From: Amborella trichopoda
Lineage: Eukaryota > Streptophyta > Magnoliopsida > Amborellales > Amborellaceae
DNA length: 64,000 nt
Direction: 5' to 3'
Assembly: GCF_000471905.2 (NCBI RefSeq)
Contig: NW_006498549.1
Coordinates: 7,999,875 to 8,063,874, forward strand
Shown here: in pieces, positions 49,001-61,000 of the stretch
How positions within the stretch are numbered: position 1 is the stretch's first letter
Layout: every line of letters begins with the position of its first letter
Made by a program: the position numbers and the translations under genes
Notes under the pieces: model-generated
The model's input: the letters and a program-made list of their open reading frames with translations, nothing else
The model's database searches: none
What the model was told of the DNA's origin: nothing

Positions 49001-52000
49001 TGCATTCATAACATGATAGAGCATGTCTTACTACCTGCATTCATATCATGACAGAGCATTTCATAACAGAATATGCCTCATTGTCATGCATTCATTTCAT
49101 AACGGAGCATGCATTTATTCCCTAACAGTGTATGCTTCATTATCATGCCTTCATTTCATAACAGAGAATGCTTTCATGCCCGCATATCATAACAGAGACA
49201 GGTTCATATGAAACAACAATTTGTCCAAAGCATACTACATATCATCAGGCTCATGAGCTCAAAAGACATTCCGACTATTTTTCTGGTTTTTCACAGTGAA
49301 CACGATGCACTTATATAGGCATATCATGAGATAAAAATATCATTTGGACTTGAACCAATTTTATAACAATCTGAGCTCATGAAAACACAACTTTTATGAA
49401 GGGGGTAACCCCAAATTTTTGGTTGAAGTTTGCCAAACTATTTGATGTTCTTGAAAAAAATTCTTGTTTTCATAGCAGAAAATCCAGGATGACATACTTA
49501 GAGGAAAACAGACATAACTTTCAAACCATAGGGAATTTTATCATGATTCCAAAACCATTTTCAAAATATATTTATTTATCTTTCATTTAGAAGTGGTTTG
49601 ACCTTATTCTGATATATTTTGGTCAGTGAAATGCTTCACACAAAACAAGTAACAGTTCTGGAAAGTTCCTGTTTTTACAGCAGAAAACCCGGTGTGACAT
49701 CCTCATGGAGATTGGGAATAACTTTAGGAATAACTTTCAAGCTATAAGGAATTTTATCATGATTCCAAAACCAGTTTTAAAATAGACTTATTTAGCTATC
49801 ATTTAAAAGTAGTTTGACTTCATTCTGATATGTTTTGGTTATTAAAAAGCTATACACAAAAACACTTTAAATCCTTGGAATTTCATTTCACAAATCTGGT
49901 ATGCTTCAGAAGATGGTAAATAACTTTTAAACCAAAAAGGATATTAACAAGAGGTCTTTTCCATGATAAAATAGATTCAATGAGCTACGTTTCCACAAAA
50001 TTGCATGATATAAGGAGATATATAGGATACTCAAACAGTTTCTCAAACTGGAGCCACAGTTTTGGAAACAGAGTGCACTCTAGCAGGATTTCGGTAACAT
50101 GCATCCACGCCCATTTTCGCACCCATGCTCGTACTTAAATCTCAAACTTTGATAAGCTAAGCAAACATGCATCAATCTAAAGCATGAAAATATGGAAACC
50201 AGATCCACTTACAGCACTAAATGAAACTCCAAAGTTCTCCACACAGATTTCGCTCCAAATGCCATGCTCGTAAGGATGGGTTCAAGCTCAAAGGCTTAAG
50301 GCTGGGAAAGGTCTCAAAGCTCAAAGTCTTAAGGCAAAAAGGGGGAGAACGTGGGTGAGAAGGGCAGGGGGTAGAGTGAGAAAGCACACCCAATGGATGG
50401 GTGTGAAGGGGGTATATATAAGCAAAAAAGGGTGGCAGCATGCTAATGGCAAGTAGCACCACCAGAGGCATGCATGAGGATAGAGAGAGCGCAAGCATGG
50501 GAGACATCATGATTATGAGTACAACAAGCATTGGCCAATTGGCACACATGCATGGAGAGAGAGAATATGAGAGGGAAGTAGCTCCCTAGATTATCGTACA
50601 CCACCCGCGCCCAGCGGCACGCTCATCGGCTCGCGCCTTCAACGCGCGTCTTGCCATCTGTGCCCGACTGCGCGATCAACTGCCCACGCTTTTTTGTGCG
50701 ATCGCCGGCGGTCAACGGCGCACACAACCGCAAGCGTTCCCAGCAGCGGACTCATCTGCCTGCAGTCTCGGTGCGTGTGCTGTCTGTCTGCGCTTAACTG
50801 CACTCCAATCCTCCCACGCTCAAAAGCGCAATAGCCATCCGTGCACCTCTGCACACAATCCATCCACGCCCAGTGGCTCAATAGTCTACCCGCGCTTAAC
50901 AACGCACTGATCCGCCAGTACTCTCAAAAGTGCTTTCGCGCCAGCTCCCTCTTGCCGTCGATTCGCCGGCGCACTACAACACGTCGAAAACGTTCGGGTC
51001 CTTACATCATCCCCCCCTTAAAAAGGATTTTATCATCAAAATCGTACATCTGCTAATCAAACAAATGGGGGTACTTCTTTCGGATCTTATCTTCCCGTTC
51101 CCAAGTCGACTCTTCTCGTGAATGGTATTGCCACAAAACATGGACCAGAGGAATCTCCTTATTATGCAGTACCTGCATCCTTCTATCCAATATCTGAACT
51201 GGCCGCTCAATGAAGGTCAAGTCTTCTCTGATCGATATAGGTTCATACTTTAGAACATGGGACGGGTCGAGTTGATACTTCTCCACAAAGACACATGGAA
51301 GACATTGTGGATGTTCGCCAATTCGGGCGGTAGGGCAAGTTGATATGCCACGCTTCCAATTCTCTCTAGAATCTCAAAAGGTCCGATAAAATGTGGGCTC
51401 AACTTCTCTTTCTTGCCAAATCTCATGATGCCCTTTGTTGGCGACACCTTCAAGAAAACCCGATCACCCACCTCAAATTCGAGTTCTCTTCTTCGGTTAT
51501 CGGCATAACTCTTCTGCCTACTTTGAGCTGTCTTGAGCCTTTCTTGAATCAAAGCAATCTTTTCTGAGGTCACTTGCAAAATTTTTGGCCCTAAAAGCTT
51601 TCTTTCACCAATCTCGCCCTAAAAGTAGGTGACCTGCACTTCCTTTTATACAGAGCTTCAAAAGGCGCATCTGAATACTAGCTCTGGAAGCAGTTGTTAT
51701 AAGCAAACTCAATCAGGGATAAATGATCGTCCCAGCTTCCTTTAAAATTAGTAACGCAAGCTCTTAGCATGTCTTCCAAAGTCTGGATGGTTCTCTTTGA
51801 TTGTTCATCAGTCTGGGGGTGCCAAAAGTAAGTCTCGTCCTCAAGGCTGACTGTAGACTAGCCCAAAATCTAGAGGCAAATCTAGTCTTCCATCAGTCTG
51901 GGGGTGAAAAGCAGTGCTAAAAGTAAGTCTCGTTCCCAAGGCTGACTGCAGACTAGGCCAAAGTCTAGAGGTAAATCTAGTGTCCCTGTCGGACATGATG

Positions 52001-55000
52001 CTGACTGGTATACCATTCGAAGTCGCTATCTCCTTAATGTACAACTGGGCCAGTCTATCTAAAGTGTAGGTCTTGCGGATTGGCAAGAAGTAGGCAGCTT
52101 TGGCCTGCCAGTCCACAATGACCCAAATGCTGTCATACCCTGAGCTCGTTCTAGGCAACCCAGAGACAAAATCCATAGAAATATGCTCCCATTTCCATTC
52201 CGACACTGGTAAGGGCTGCAATAACCCGGCGGGTTTATGATGCTCAGCTTTCACTTGCTGACATGTCAAGCACTTAGAAACAAATAGTGCTACCTCCCTT
52301 TTCATGTCATTCCACCAGAAAGTTTTCTTCAGGTCTTGATACATCTTAGTATTCTCGAGATGTATGGTAGAACGGGAGTAGTGTGCCTCCTCCAAGATAG
52401 CTCTCTTTACATCCTCATCGTTCGGGACATAGACCCGATCTCTAAATCTTAACAAGTCATCACTGCTCATAGAGAAATCATCTCTCTTTCGTAGCTTCAT
52501 TTCTTCTACAATCTTCATAAGTTGGGGGTCCTTCTTTTGAGCCAACCGGATCTGCTGAAACAATTGGGGTTCTACCCTTATATTAGCGGTCATACCTACC
52601 CCATCACTGAGGGGCGGAACTGAATGCCAACCCACTACATCCTCTAGCAACTTCATCTCTCGGACCATTAAATGAGCCATCGATACCATGGACTTCCTAC
52701 TCAGAGCATCTGCTACCACATTAGTTTTGCTTGGGTGATATAGGATGGTACAATCATAATCGTTCAACAGGTCTATTCATCTTCTTTGCCTCATGTTCAA
52801 CTCATTCTGGGAGAACAAGTACTTGAGGCTTTTATGGTCTGTAACTACCTTAAATTGGGCTCCATAGAGATAATGTCCACAAATTTCAAAGCGAATACTA
52901 TAGCAGCAAGCTCCAAATCATGAGTTGGATAGTTCTGCTCATACGGTTTCAACTCTCTGGAGGCATACGCAATGACCTTCTCTAGCTACATAAGTACACA
53001 TCCGAGCCCTTTATAAGAGGCATCGGTGTAAACTACAAAGTCCTCATTTCATTCGGGTAAGGCCAGTATCGGAGCTGTGGTTAGCCTATTTTTTAGTTCC
53101 TGAATGCTCTTCTCACAATCATCTGACCACACAAACTTCACATCCTTCTGGGTCAGTTGAGTTAAAGGGAGTGCTGTTTTTGAAAATCCTTCTACAAAGC
53201 GCCTGTAATATCCGACTAACCCCAGAAAGCTACGGTCCTCAATAACATTTGTCAGTCTTCCCCACTTGAGTGCAACTTCAATCTTTGAAGGGTCACCTGT
53301 TACTTCATCCTTAGAAACAATGTGCCCAAGAAAGGCCACATTAGGAAGCCAAAACTCACTCTTGCTCAACTTGGCATACAACGTTTTTGACCTAAGAGTC
53401 TGAAGGACTATTCTTAGGTGTTGTTCTTACTCTTTTTGGCTCTTTGAATACACTAGAATATCAGCAATAAAGACCACAACAAAATTGTCCAAAAAGGGTC
53501 TGAAATCTTATTCATCAGGTCCATGAAAATAGCAGGGGCATTAGTCGATCCTAATGGCATCACCAAAAATTCATAGTGACCATATCGGGTTCTGAATGTG
53601 GTCTTGGGAACATCTCCCTCCTTGACACACAACTGATGATAACCCGTTCGGAGATCAATCTTAGAAAACACTTGGGCCCCTTGAAGCTGGTTAAAGAGGT
53701 CATCAATCCTAGGCAAAGGGTACTTGTTTTTCACTGTTACTTGATTCAAGTGCCTATAATCGATGCAAAGCCTCATGGACCCATCCTTCTTCTTCACAAA
53801 AAGGACCGGTGCACCCTAAGGCAACACACTGGGCCGTGTGAATCCCTTCTCCAACAACTCTCGCAATTGGTCTTTCAGCTCCTTCAATTCTGCTAGCGCC
53901 ATTCTATATGGGGTTTTAGAGATGGGAGCAGCACCAGGGACCACATCTATCTCAAACTCTATCTCCCTTACTGGACGTAAAGAGGACAACTCCTGGGGAA
54001 AAACCTCAGGGTATTCTCTTACCACTCGTATCTCTTCTATCTTGGACTGGACATCCCAATTCTCTACCACATAGGCTAAGTAACCAACACATCTTTTAGC
54101 CAGAAGACGATATGCCCGAAAGGCCGAAATAAAATGTAGAGGGGGAGCATCCTTGATACCAACAAAACACAGTTCAGGTCGGGTGGGGGGTCTAAAGGTC
54201 ACAATCTTTTCATAACAGTCAACAATGGTATGATGTGTGGACAACCAGTCCATGCCCAAAATAACATCAAAGTCCTGAATATCTAAAAGTATCAAGTCTA
54301 TGGGTATGACACACTCCTCCAGCAAAACCCCACGCTGTTTGTATACTAAATCAGTCTTCATAGAAGCCCCCATAGGTGTGCACACAACTAAAGTACAGTC
54401 AAGGAGTGAAGGTTCAACATTTAGATGACATGCGAAATGAGGTGCAACAAAAGAATGAGAGGAACTAGGGTCTATCAAAATTTTAGCCTCTCTACCACAA
54501 ACAAAGAGCGTACCTCGGATCACTGAGGTAGACGCCTTCGCCTCCTGCTCCATAAGTGCTACATCCAACCTTGAGCCGTCGATTTGTTCTCCGGCTTCAT
54601 CATGGGGCAGTCCTTGATTAGGTGGCCAGGCTTGCCACACTTGAAGCATGCCTTAGTCTTCAGCACTCGGAAGCCGCATGATTAGGCTTCCCACAAAAGC
54701 CACAGTGCACTGGCTAGTTTTGCCGAACATCGCCCTGGAAGATCTTTTGGGCCTTTATGTTGTGCTGTTGAGTCCGTCCTCTAAATTTCTCCTAGAAGGC
54801 GACTGAGTCTTCCTTCCAAAATTCCCAGATGCTGGGGGCGGCCTTACTCTCCCCTCTTTCCTTAGTCGGAACTCCTCACAATCCTTCTCAACCTTCAAAG
54901 CTAGGTCCACCAATGGGGAGAACGCCTTAAGGTTGGCTGACATTACTCTCCCTCGAATATCTGGCCTGAGGCCCCTCTCAAACTTGCTCGCCTCACGCGT

Positions 55001-58000
55001 CTCTATGCTAATGGTATGGGGAGCATGCCGTGAGAGCTCCGCAAAGTTGGCTGCATACTGTTCTACCGACAATCTCCCTTGTTGCAACTCAATAAACTGA
55101 ACTTCTTTCCTCTGTCGGACAGAATCACGGAAATACTTTTTATTAAATGCCACTAGGAAGTTCTCCCAGGTGGCCGTAGTCCCTGTCTCTACCCGGGACT
55201 GTTTCACTGAACTCCACCAATGCTCGGCATCCCCTTCTAGGATAAAGGTTCCCAATCTTACTTTTAGCTCATCAGAACAATGTAGAGCCTCAAAGATCTT
55301 ATATACTTGCCTCGTCCATCTTTCAGCCTTTTCTACTCCTCCATATCCCGAGAATGCAAGAGGTGCAAGTCTCCTAAATCTCTCAATCAGTCCACTATCT
55401 GTCTGGTCTGGGGCAGGGGCTGCCTGAGACGGCATATAATCCTTCATAACTTGAGTTATTACCCCGAGCGTCCTAAAAAATTCCCCGAAAGCCTCCACCA
55501 TGTACCATTACTCGAGCTCGAATTGTTGGCACGAGTCCTTGGCATTTTCGACTAAAACACGAACACCCAGACGCAAGTTATTAGCTTATCCACACAACCT
55601 AAAGACTCTTCTAAGACTCTCTAGGCTAAGAATCCTATCCTGGTTGCTCTGATTCCATAATTGTCATAACCCCGCCCCCTACCCCTTGTTGCACACGTCG
55701 GAGGACGATAGGATGCAGAACTGCGACCACATGTAGCGAATGCCACTTAGGTGGGAATGCGCTCTACGCTTTGAAAAGATGGAATCAAAGCAAACCACAA
55801 AAAATAAAAACCGAACTAACAAAACACGAGCACACAACCCACAAACATTCTAGGCAATTCAAGTACCAAAATTTCATAAGGTAGATCCAAAATATTACAA
55901 GAGAGTCCAAGGCACCAAAGGCCTAACAGCAATACATAGTTCCAAAGCAAGAACAACAATATGGCCAAACTGCCATCTAACACGTACAATCAAAACGAAG
56001 CTTCCTCAAGAAGTACAGGGCCCCAATCGCCAGCCGCGATCACGAGAACGCCCTTCCACAAAACCCGACAGCTATCACTCTACATAGGTGAAATTTAAAG
56101 GAGTGAGCTATAGGGCTCAGTAAGTAGACAACGGTGCCATGCTTTCCTACCTATGAATATCATCTCACAACAATGCTCAAGGTGCTATGCCATTCTTATA
56201 AAACATGAGTCGTGCATCATAATCATATCTATCAGTTTGCCGTGCATGGTTCATAGTGAAGCAGTAACAAAATCAGATTAATCATATATGATAGGTAGCG
56301 GAGGTCAATCAAATCATTCAACCATACAAATCTTAGCAAATCAACATATGAAGGTAAGCATCAACAATTACCAACTAACTCACTCCCTAATTCGTCTACT
56401 TCCGAAGTAGAAGCCCTATCCATCAGGCCAAGCCAATCCCATTGCTTAGGATTTCTACCATCACTCAGGAGGGAAAGAATTGACAAATGGGGGAATCCAT
56501 TTCGTAATGTTTTCACACACACACACAGTCCCCAACGCTCTTTGGGGCCTTTGATAGACGATGACCTTGCATGACACTACCCCTTACGCCTCCTTGGCTA
56601 GGAGCGTTACACCTTCTGGGTGCCAATCACTATGAATGGGGGAGCGACCACCCAAACATCATCTACACCGACTCCCGTCCTATCATTGGGCGAGCAGGAG
56701 AGGTCACAAGTCAGGCAATGCAATCGCTCAAAGAATGCATATCAATCCCATATCACAGTATGGCCATGTAATACGCTCAAAGCATGCCAATCAATCACAT
56801 ATCACAGTATGGTCATGCAATACGCTCAAAACATGCCAATCGATCACATATCACAGTATGGTTATGCAATACGCTCAAAGTATACCAGTGAATTACATAT
56901 CACAGTACGGTCATGCAATACGCTCAAAGCATGCCAATCAATCATATATCACCGTATTGTCATGCAATACGCTCAAAGCATACCAATCAATCACATATCA
57001 CAGTATGGTCATGCCATACGCTCAAAGCATGCCAATAAATCACACATCACATGTCATATAGAGTGTCTCAAAATCATGTACATATGTCACAATAGAACAT
57101 GTATCATAACATGTACACATATCACAACAGAGCATGTCTCACTACATGCATTCATAACATAACTGAGCATGTCTTACTATATGCGTTCATATCATAACAG
57201 AGCATACTTTCATTTCATAACAGAATATGCTTAATTGTCATGCATTCATTTCATAACAGTGCATGCATTCATTCCCTAAAAGAGTATGCCTCATTATCAT
57301 GCCTTCATTTTATAACAGATGATGCTTTCATGCCCACATATCATAACAGAGACAGGTTCATATGAAACAACAATATGTCCAAAGCATACTACATATCATC
57401 TGGATCATTAGCTCAAAAGACATCTTCCAGCTATTTTTTTGGTTTTTCATAGTGAACACGGTCCACTTATAAAGGCATATCATGAGATAAAGATATCATT
57501 TGGATCTGAGACCACTTTCTTAACAATCTGGGCTCATGAAAACACAACTTTCATGAAGGGGATAACCCCAAATTTTGGGTTGAAGTTTGTCATACTATTT
57601 GATGTTCTTGAACAAAATTCATGTTTTCATAGCATAAAATCCAGGATGACATACTCAGAGGAAAACAGACATAACTTTCAAACCACAAGGAATTTTATCA
57701 TGATTCCAAAACCATTTTCAAAATATATTCATTTATCTTTCATTTAGAAGTGGTTTGACCTTATTCTGATATATTTTGGTCAGTGTCACATATAACAAGT
57801 AACATTTCCGGAAAGTTCTTTTTTTTACAGCAGAAACCCGGCGTGACATCCTCATGGAAATTGGGCATAACTTTCAAGCTATAGGGAATTTTATCATGAT
57901 TCCAAAACCATTTTTAAAATAGACTTATTTAGCTATCATTTAAAAGTAGTTTGACTTCTTTCTAATTTGTTTTGGTTATTAAAAAGCTCTACACAAAAAC

Positions 58001-61000
58001 ACTTTAAATCCTTAGAATTTCATTTCACACATCTGGCATGCTTCAAAAGATGGTAAATAAATTTTAAACCAAAAAGGATATTAACAAGAGGTCTTTTCCA
58101 TGATAAAATAGACTCAATGAGCTACGTTTCCACAAAATTGCATGATATAAGGAGATATATAGGATACTCAAACAGTTTCTCAAGCTGGAGCCACGGTTCG
58201 GGAAACAGAGTGCACTCTAGCAGGATTTCGGTAACATGCATCCACGCCCATTTTCGCACCCATACTCGTACTTAAATCTCATACTTTGATAAGCTAAGCA
58301 AACATGCATCAATCTAAAGCATGAAAATATGGAAATTAGATCCACTTACAGCACTAAATGAAACTCCAAAGTGCTCCACACAGATTTCGCTCCAAATGGC
58401 AAGCTCGAAAGGATAGGTTCAAGCTCAAAGGCTTAAGGCTGAGAAAGGTCTCAAAGCTCAAAGTCTTAAGGCGAAAAGGGGGAGCACGTGGGTGAGAGAG
58501 GGCAGGGGATAGAGTGAGAAAGCAAACCCAATGGATGGGTGTGAAGGGGGTATATATAAGCAAAAAAGGGTGGCAACATGGTAATGGCAAGTGGTACACA
58601 AGAGGCATGCATGAGGAGAGAGGGAGAGCAAGCATGGGAGGCATCATGATTATGGGTACATCAAGCATTGGCCAATTGACACACATGCATAGAAAGAGAG
58701 AGAATATGAGAGAGGGAAGGAGCTCCCTAGATTACCGTACATCACCCACTCCCCGTGGCTCGCCCATTGGCCTGCACCCTCAACGCGCGTCCCGCCATCT
58801 GCGCGATCAACCACCCGCGCTCTCTAGCGCGGTCACCCGCGCTTAGCGGCGCACACTACCGCACACGTTCCCAGCAGCGAACTCGTCTGCCCGTGCTTTC
58901 GATGCACGTGCCCTCCGTCCATGCTCAACTGCGCTCCAATTCTCGCGCGCACAAAAGCGCAATAGCCGTTCGCGCACCTCTACGCACAATCCATCCGTGC
59001 CCAGTGGCGCAATAGTCTGCCCGCGCTTAACAACGCACTGATACGCCAACTCTCTCAAAAGTGCCCTCGCGTTAGCTCCCTCGTGCCGTTGATTCGTTGG
59101 CACATTACAATACGCCTGAAAAGTCTGGGTCCTTACAGACATACTATTATGACGGTAGTGAGTCGAATGCTATTTTCGAGAACTTCGTTCCATACCAACG
59201 CTCTGAGTCTGGAGCCTCATGGTCGGGAATTTGATCTGTCTCCTCATGATCGGGAAATTGATCTGCCTAAGTTTGATTAAGAACCAGTTGAAGATAAAGG
59301 ACGTGTAGTTTTGGATCTTCAATTGTAATCATCATTCTTAGATGTCACGGTTACCCCATCTTTGATGATGTTTCTCTTTTTGATGAAGAACAAGATGAAA
59401 GGACAGAAGTTATCCTTGAGGCAGCAAGGATATCTAATTTTATTATCGGCGGAGAGGTAGAGAATCAAGATGTTGACTTGATCTCAAGGACGAATTTTCT
59501 CCAATCAAGGGAGAATGATGCAGATCAAAATTTGGATGATACAATTTTTAATTTTATTTTTATTAATTGTATTTTTAGAGATTGGGTAGACTTTATTTTT
59601 TTATTAAAGTTAATTTTATTTGGAAATAATAATATGATGGTTAGAAGGTTCTTTAGATAAATTTTAGGAAAGTTACCTTGTGGGTTTGAACGCGCAGGAA
59701 AGGAAGGTCATCTTTAGTTATCTTTATGGGTTTTAAATAGGAGTTATCTTTTATGGAATGGATAAGTTATTATTTGCAAGTATAATGGTAACTGTTGGTG
59801 CATGATTAGTTGATAGAGTTAGCTTCCTAAGATTAACATGGGTATGTGTTAGTGCGTGCGAATAAGGGATAAGGGTGTAGTTTTGGAAGGATAAGTACCT
59901 TTGTTTTAAATGGTAGGGTATTAATTGGTAGTTTATTTTGGTTATAAATGGTAGGGTATTAATTAGTAGTTTCCTTTTTATAAGGAGGTTATTTCCTTAG
60001 CTCATACGAGTAGATTAGGTTGTTAATAGAAGATAAAGTTACATTAGGAAGGTTTATTATGTTTTTTTGGAATAGGACGTGCAAGGCGTGGGTAGGAATT
60101 GAGTCCATAATATTTTGTTAGTTATTTTATTTTAGTATTTATCTTTAGGGCGGTGAATGTAAACTCTTATAAAAAGGAGCACATGAATTGTAATTGGGGA
60201 TTTGAATTTTATGAATGTAAAAAAAGTGATCTTTGAAATCGTGTAGAGTGAGAGAGAGAGCCCTTTGTGGGTGGTTTTTCTTCTCCTTTGCTTATGGTCC
60301 GTGCTGGAATACTCGTATCCGCGCATTTTGTTCTTTCTTCTTGTGCTTTCCTTCACGATTTTCATTTCTCTCTCTTAAACATGGTTAATTTTTCTGGTGT
60401 TGTTTTCCAGTAAAATTTATAATACATCATCGCCGTATACAAACTCACCTTTTAATGAGCACACGTGTGCCCTACTTCAGTTGGGAAATTAACATAAACA
60501 TCCTTTAGTTTTTGCTCTAAAAGGGCAAGGGGAATGGAAGGCCCAAAAGGACATGGATGGAAGAGTGGGAAGAGATATATGACACGTGGTCTTTTGAGGG
60601 TATGACCCTTGATAGAGCAGAATGTGGGAACATGATTTGTGTAGCTGACCCCAAATAGTTGGGATAAGGCTCGGATGATAATGTTGATGATCCTGTAATT
60701 TTTGTAATGTTTAAAAAATGTCCCCCCATTTTCATATGTTACAAGTATTTTCATATTTTACAATCATGTCCTTTTTTTTTTGTATTTTAATATTTTTTCA
60801 AAATACCCTTGGTTCCAAACTCCGAGATCTGAACCAAAGCCTTTTTTTTTGTTACATGACATATTGGTTCAGAAGTCGAAGTTCCAACTCACTGAACTAG
60901 ATTTTAAAGATTAAGTAGTTAATGTGAAGTTCAGAACAACTTATTCATGCAAGAAATAGGCAAGTGTCCTCGGTTTGGAACTTCAAGTTCCGAAGAAAAC

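Larger units (their letters stand above)
47515..59137 (-). mobile_element. Ty3/gypsy chromovirus, Tekay/Del clade (fossil), 11.6 kb
   Basis: Two LTRs of about 3.5 kb enclose a 4.7-kb interior on the minus strand. A perfect 5-bp target duplication GACAT lies at 47510-47514 and 59138-59142. Beside the right LTR is a primer-binding site close to the initiator-Met type (TGGAATCAGAGC); beside the left LTR is a polypurine tract (AAGGGGGGGATGA). Parts in order, right to left: gag about 54.7-55.5 kb, protease and reverse transcriptase about 53.4-54.6, RNase H about 52.8-53.4, integrase about 51.8-52.8, then a chromodomain near 51.1 kb, which together with the long LTRs points to Tekay/Del. The coding part is broken in several places (about four to six). 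LTRs look roughly 90-95% identical by eye, suggesting an insertion some millions of years old. Confidence 0.9.
46427..60429 (+). mobile_element. Short Ty3/gypsy-type LTR element (fossil), host of a nested Tekay insertion
   Basis: LTRs lie at 46427-47304 (878 bp) and 59516-60429 (914 bp), each starting TGATGCAGATC; they look roughly 90% identical by eye. A primer-binding site TGGTATCAGAGCA (initiator Met) follows the left LTR at 47307, and a purine-rich tract precedes the right LTR. The remaining interior is only about 0.6 kb once the 11.6-kb nested element is removed, and it resembles the start of a gag region. It is therefore a deleted or non-autonomous copy. Flanking 5-mers GCACC and TCGCC suggest a worn duplication. 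Confidence 0.75.

Noticed and set aside
50217-50549. ORFs inside the two LTRs (also 58354-58686 and those near 50.6-51.1 and 58.5-59.1 kb)
   Set aside because: They occur as parallel versions in both LTRs, have no domain, and come from GC-rich LTR sequence rather than from a gene.
48472-57162. ORFs of 62-180 residues over the minisatellites
   Set aside because: They translate the 49-bp repeat in several frames and show only repeated low-information peptides.
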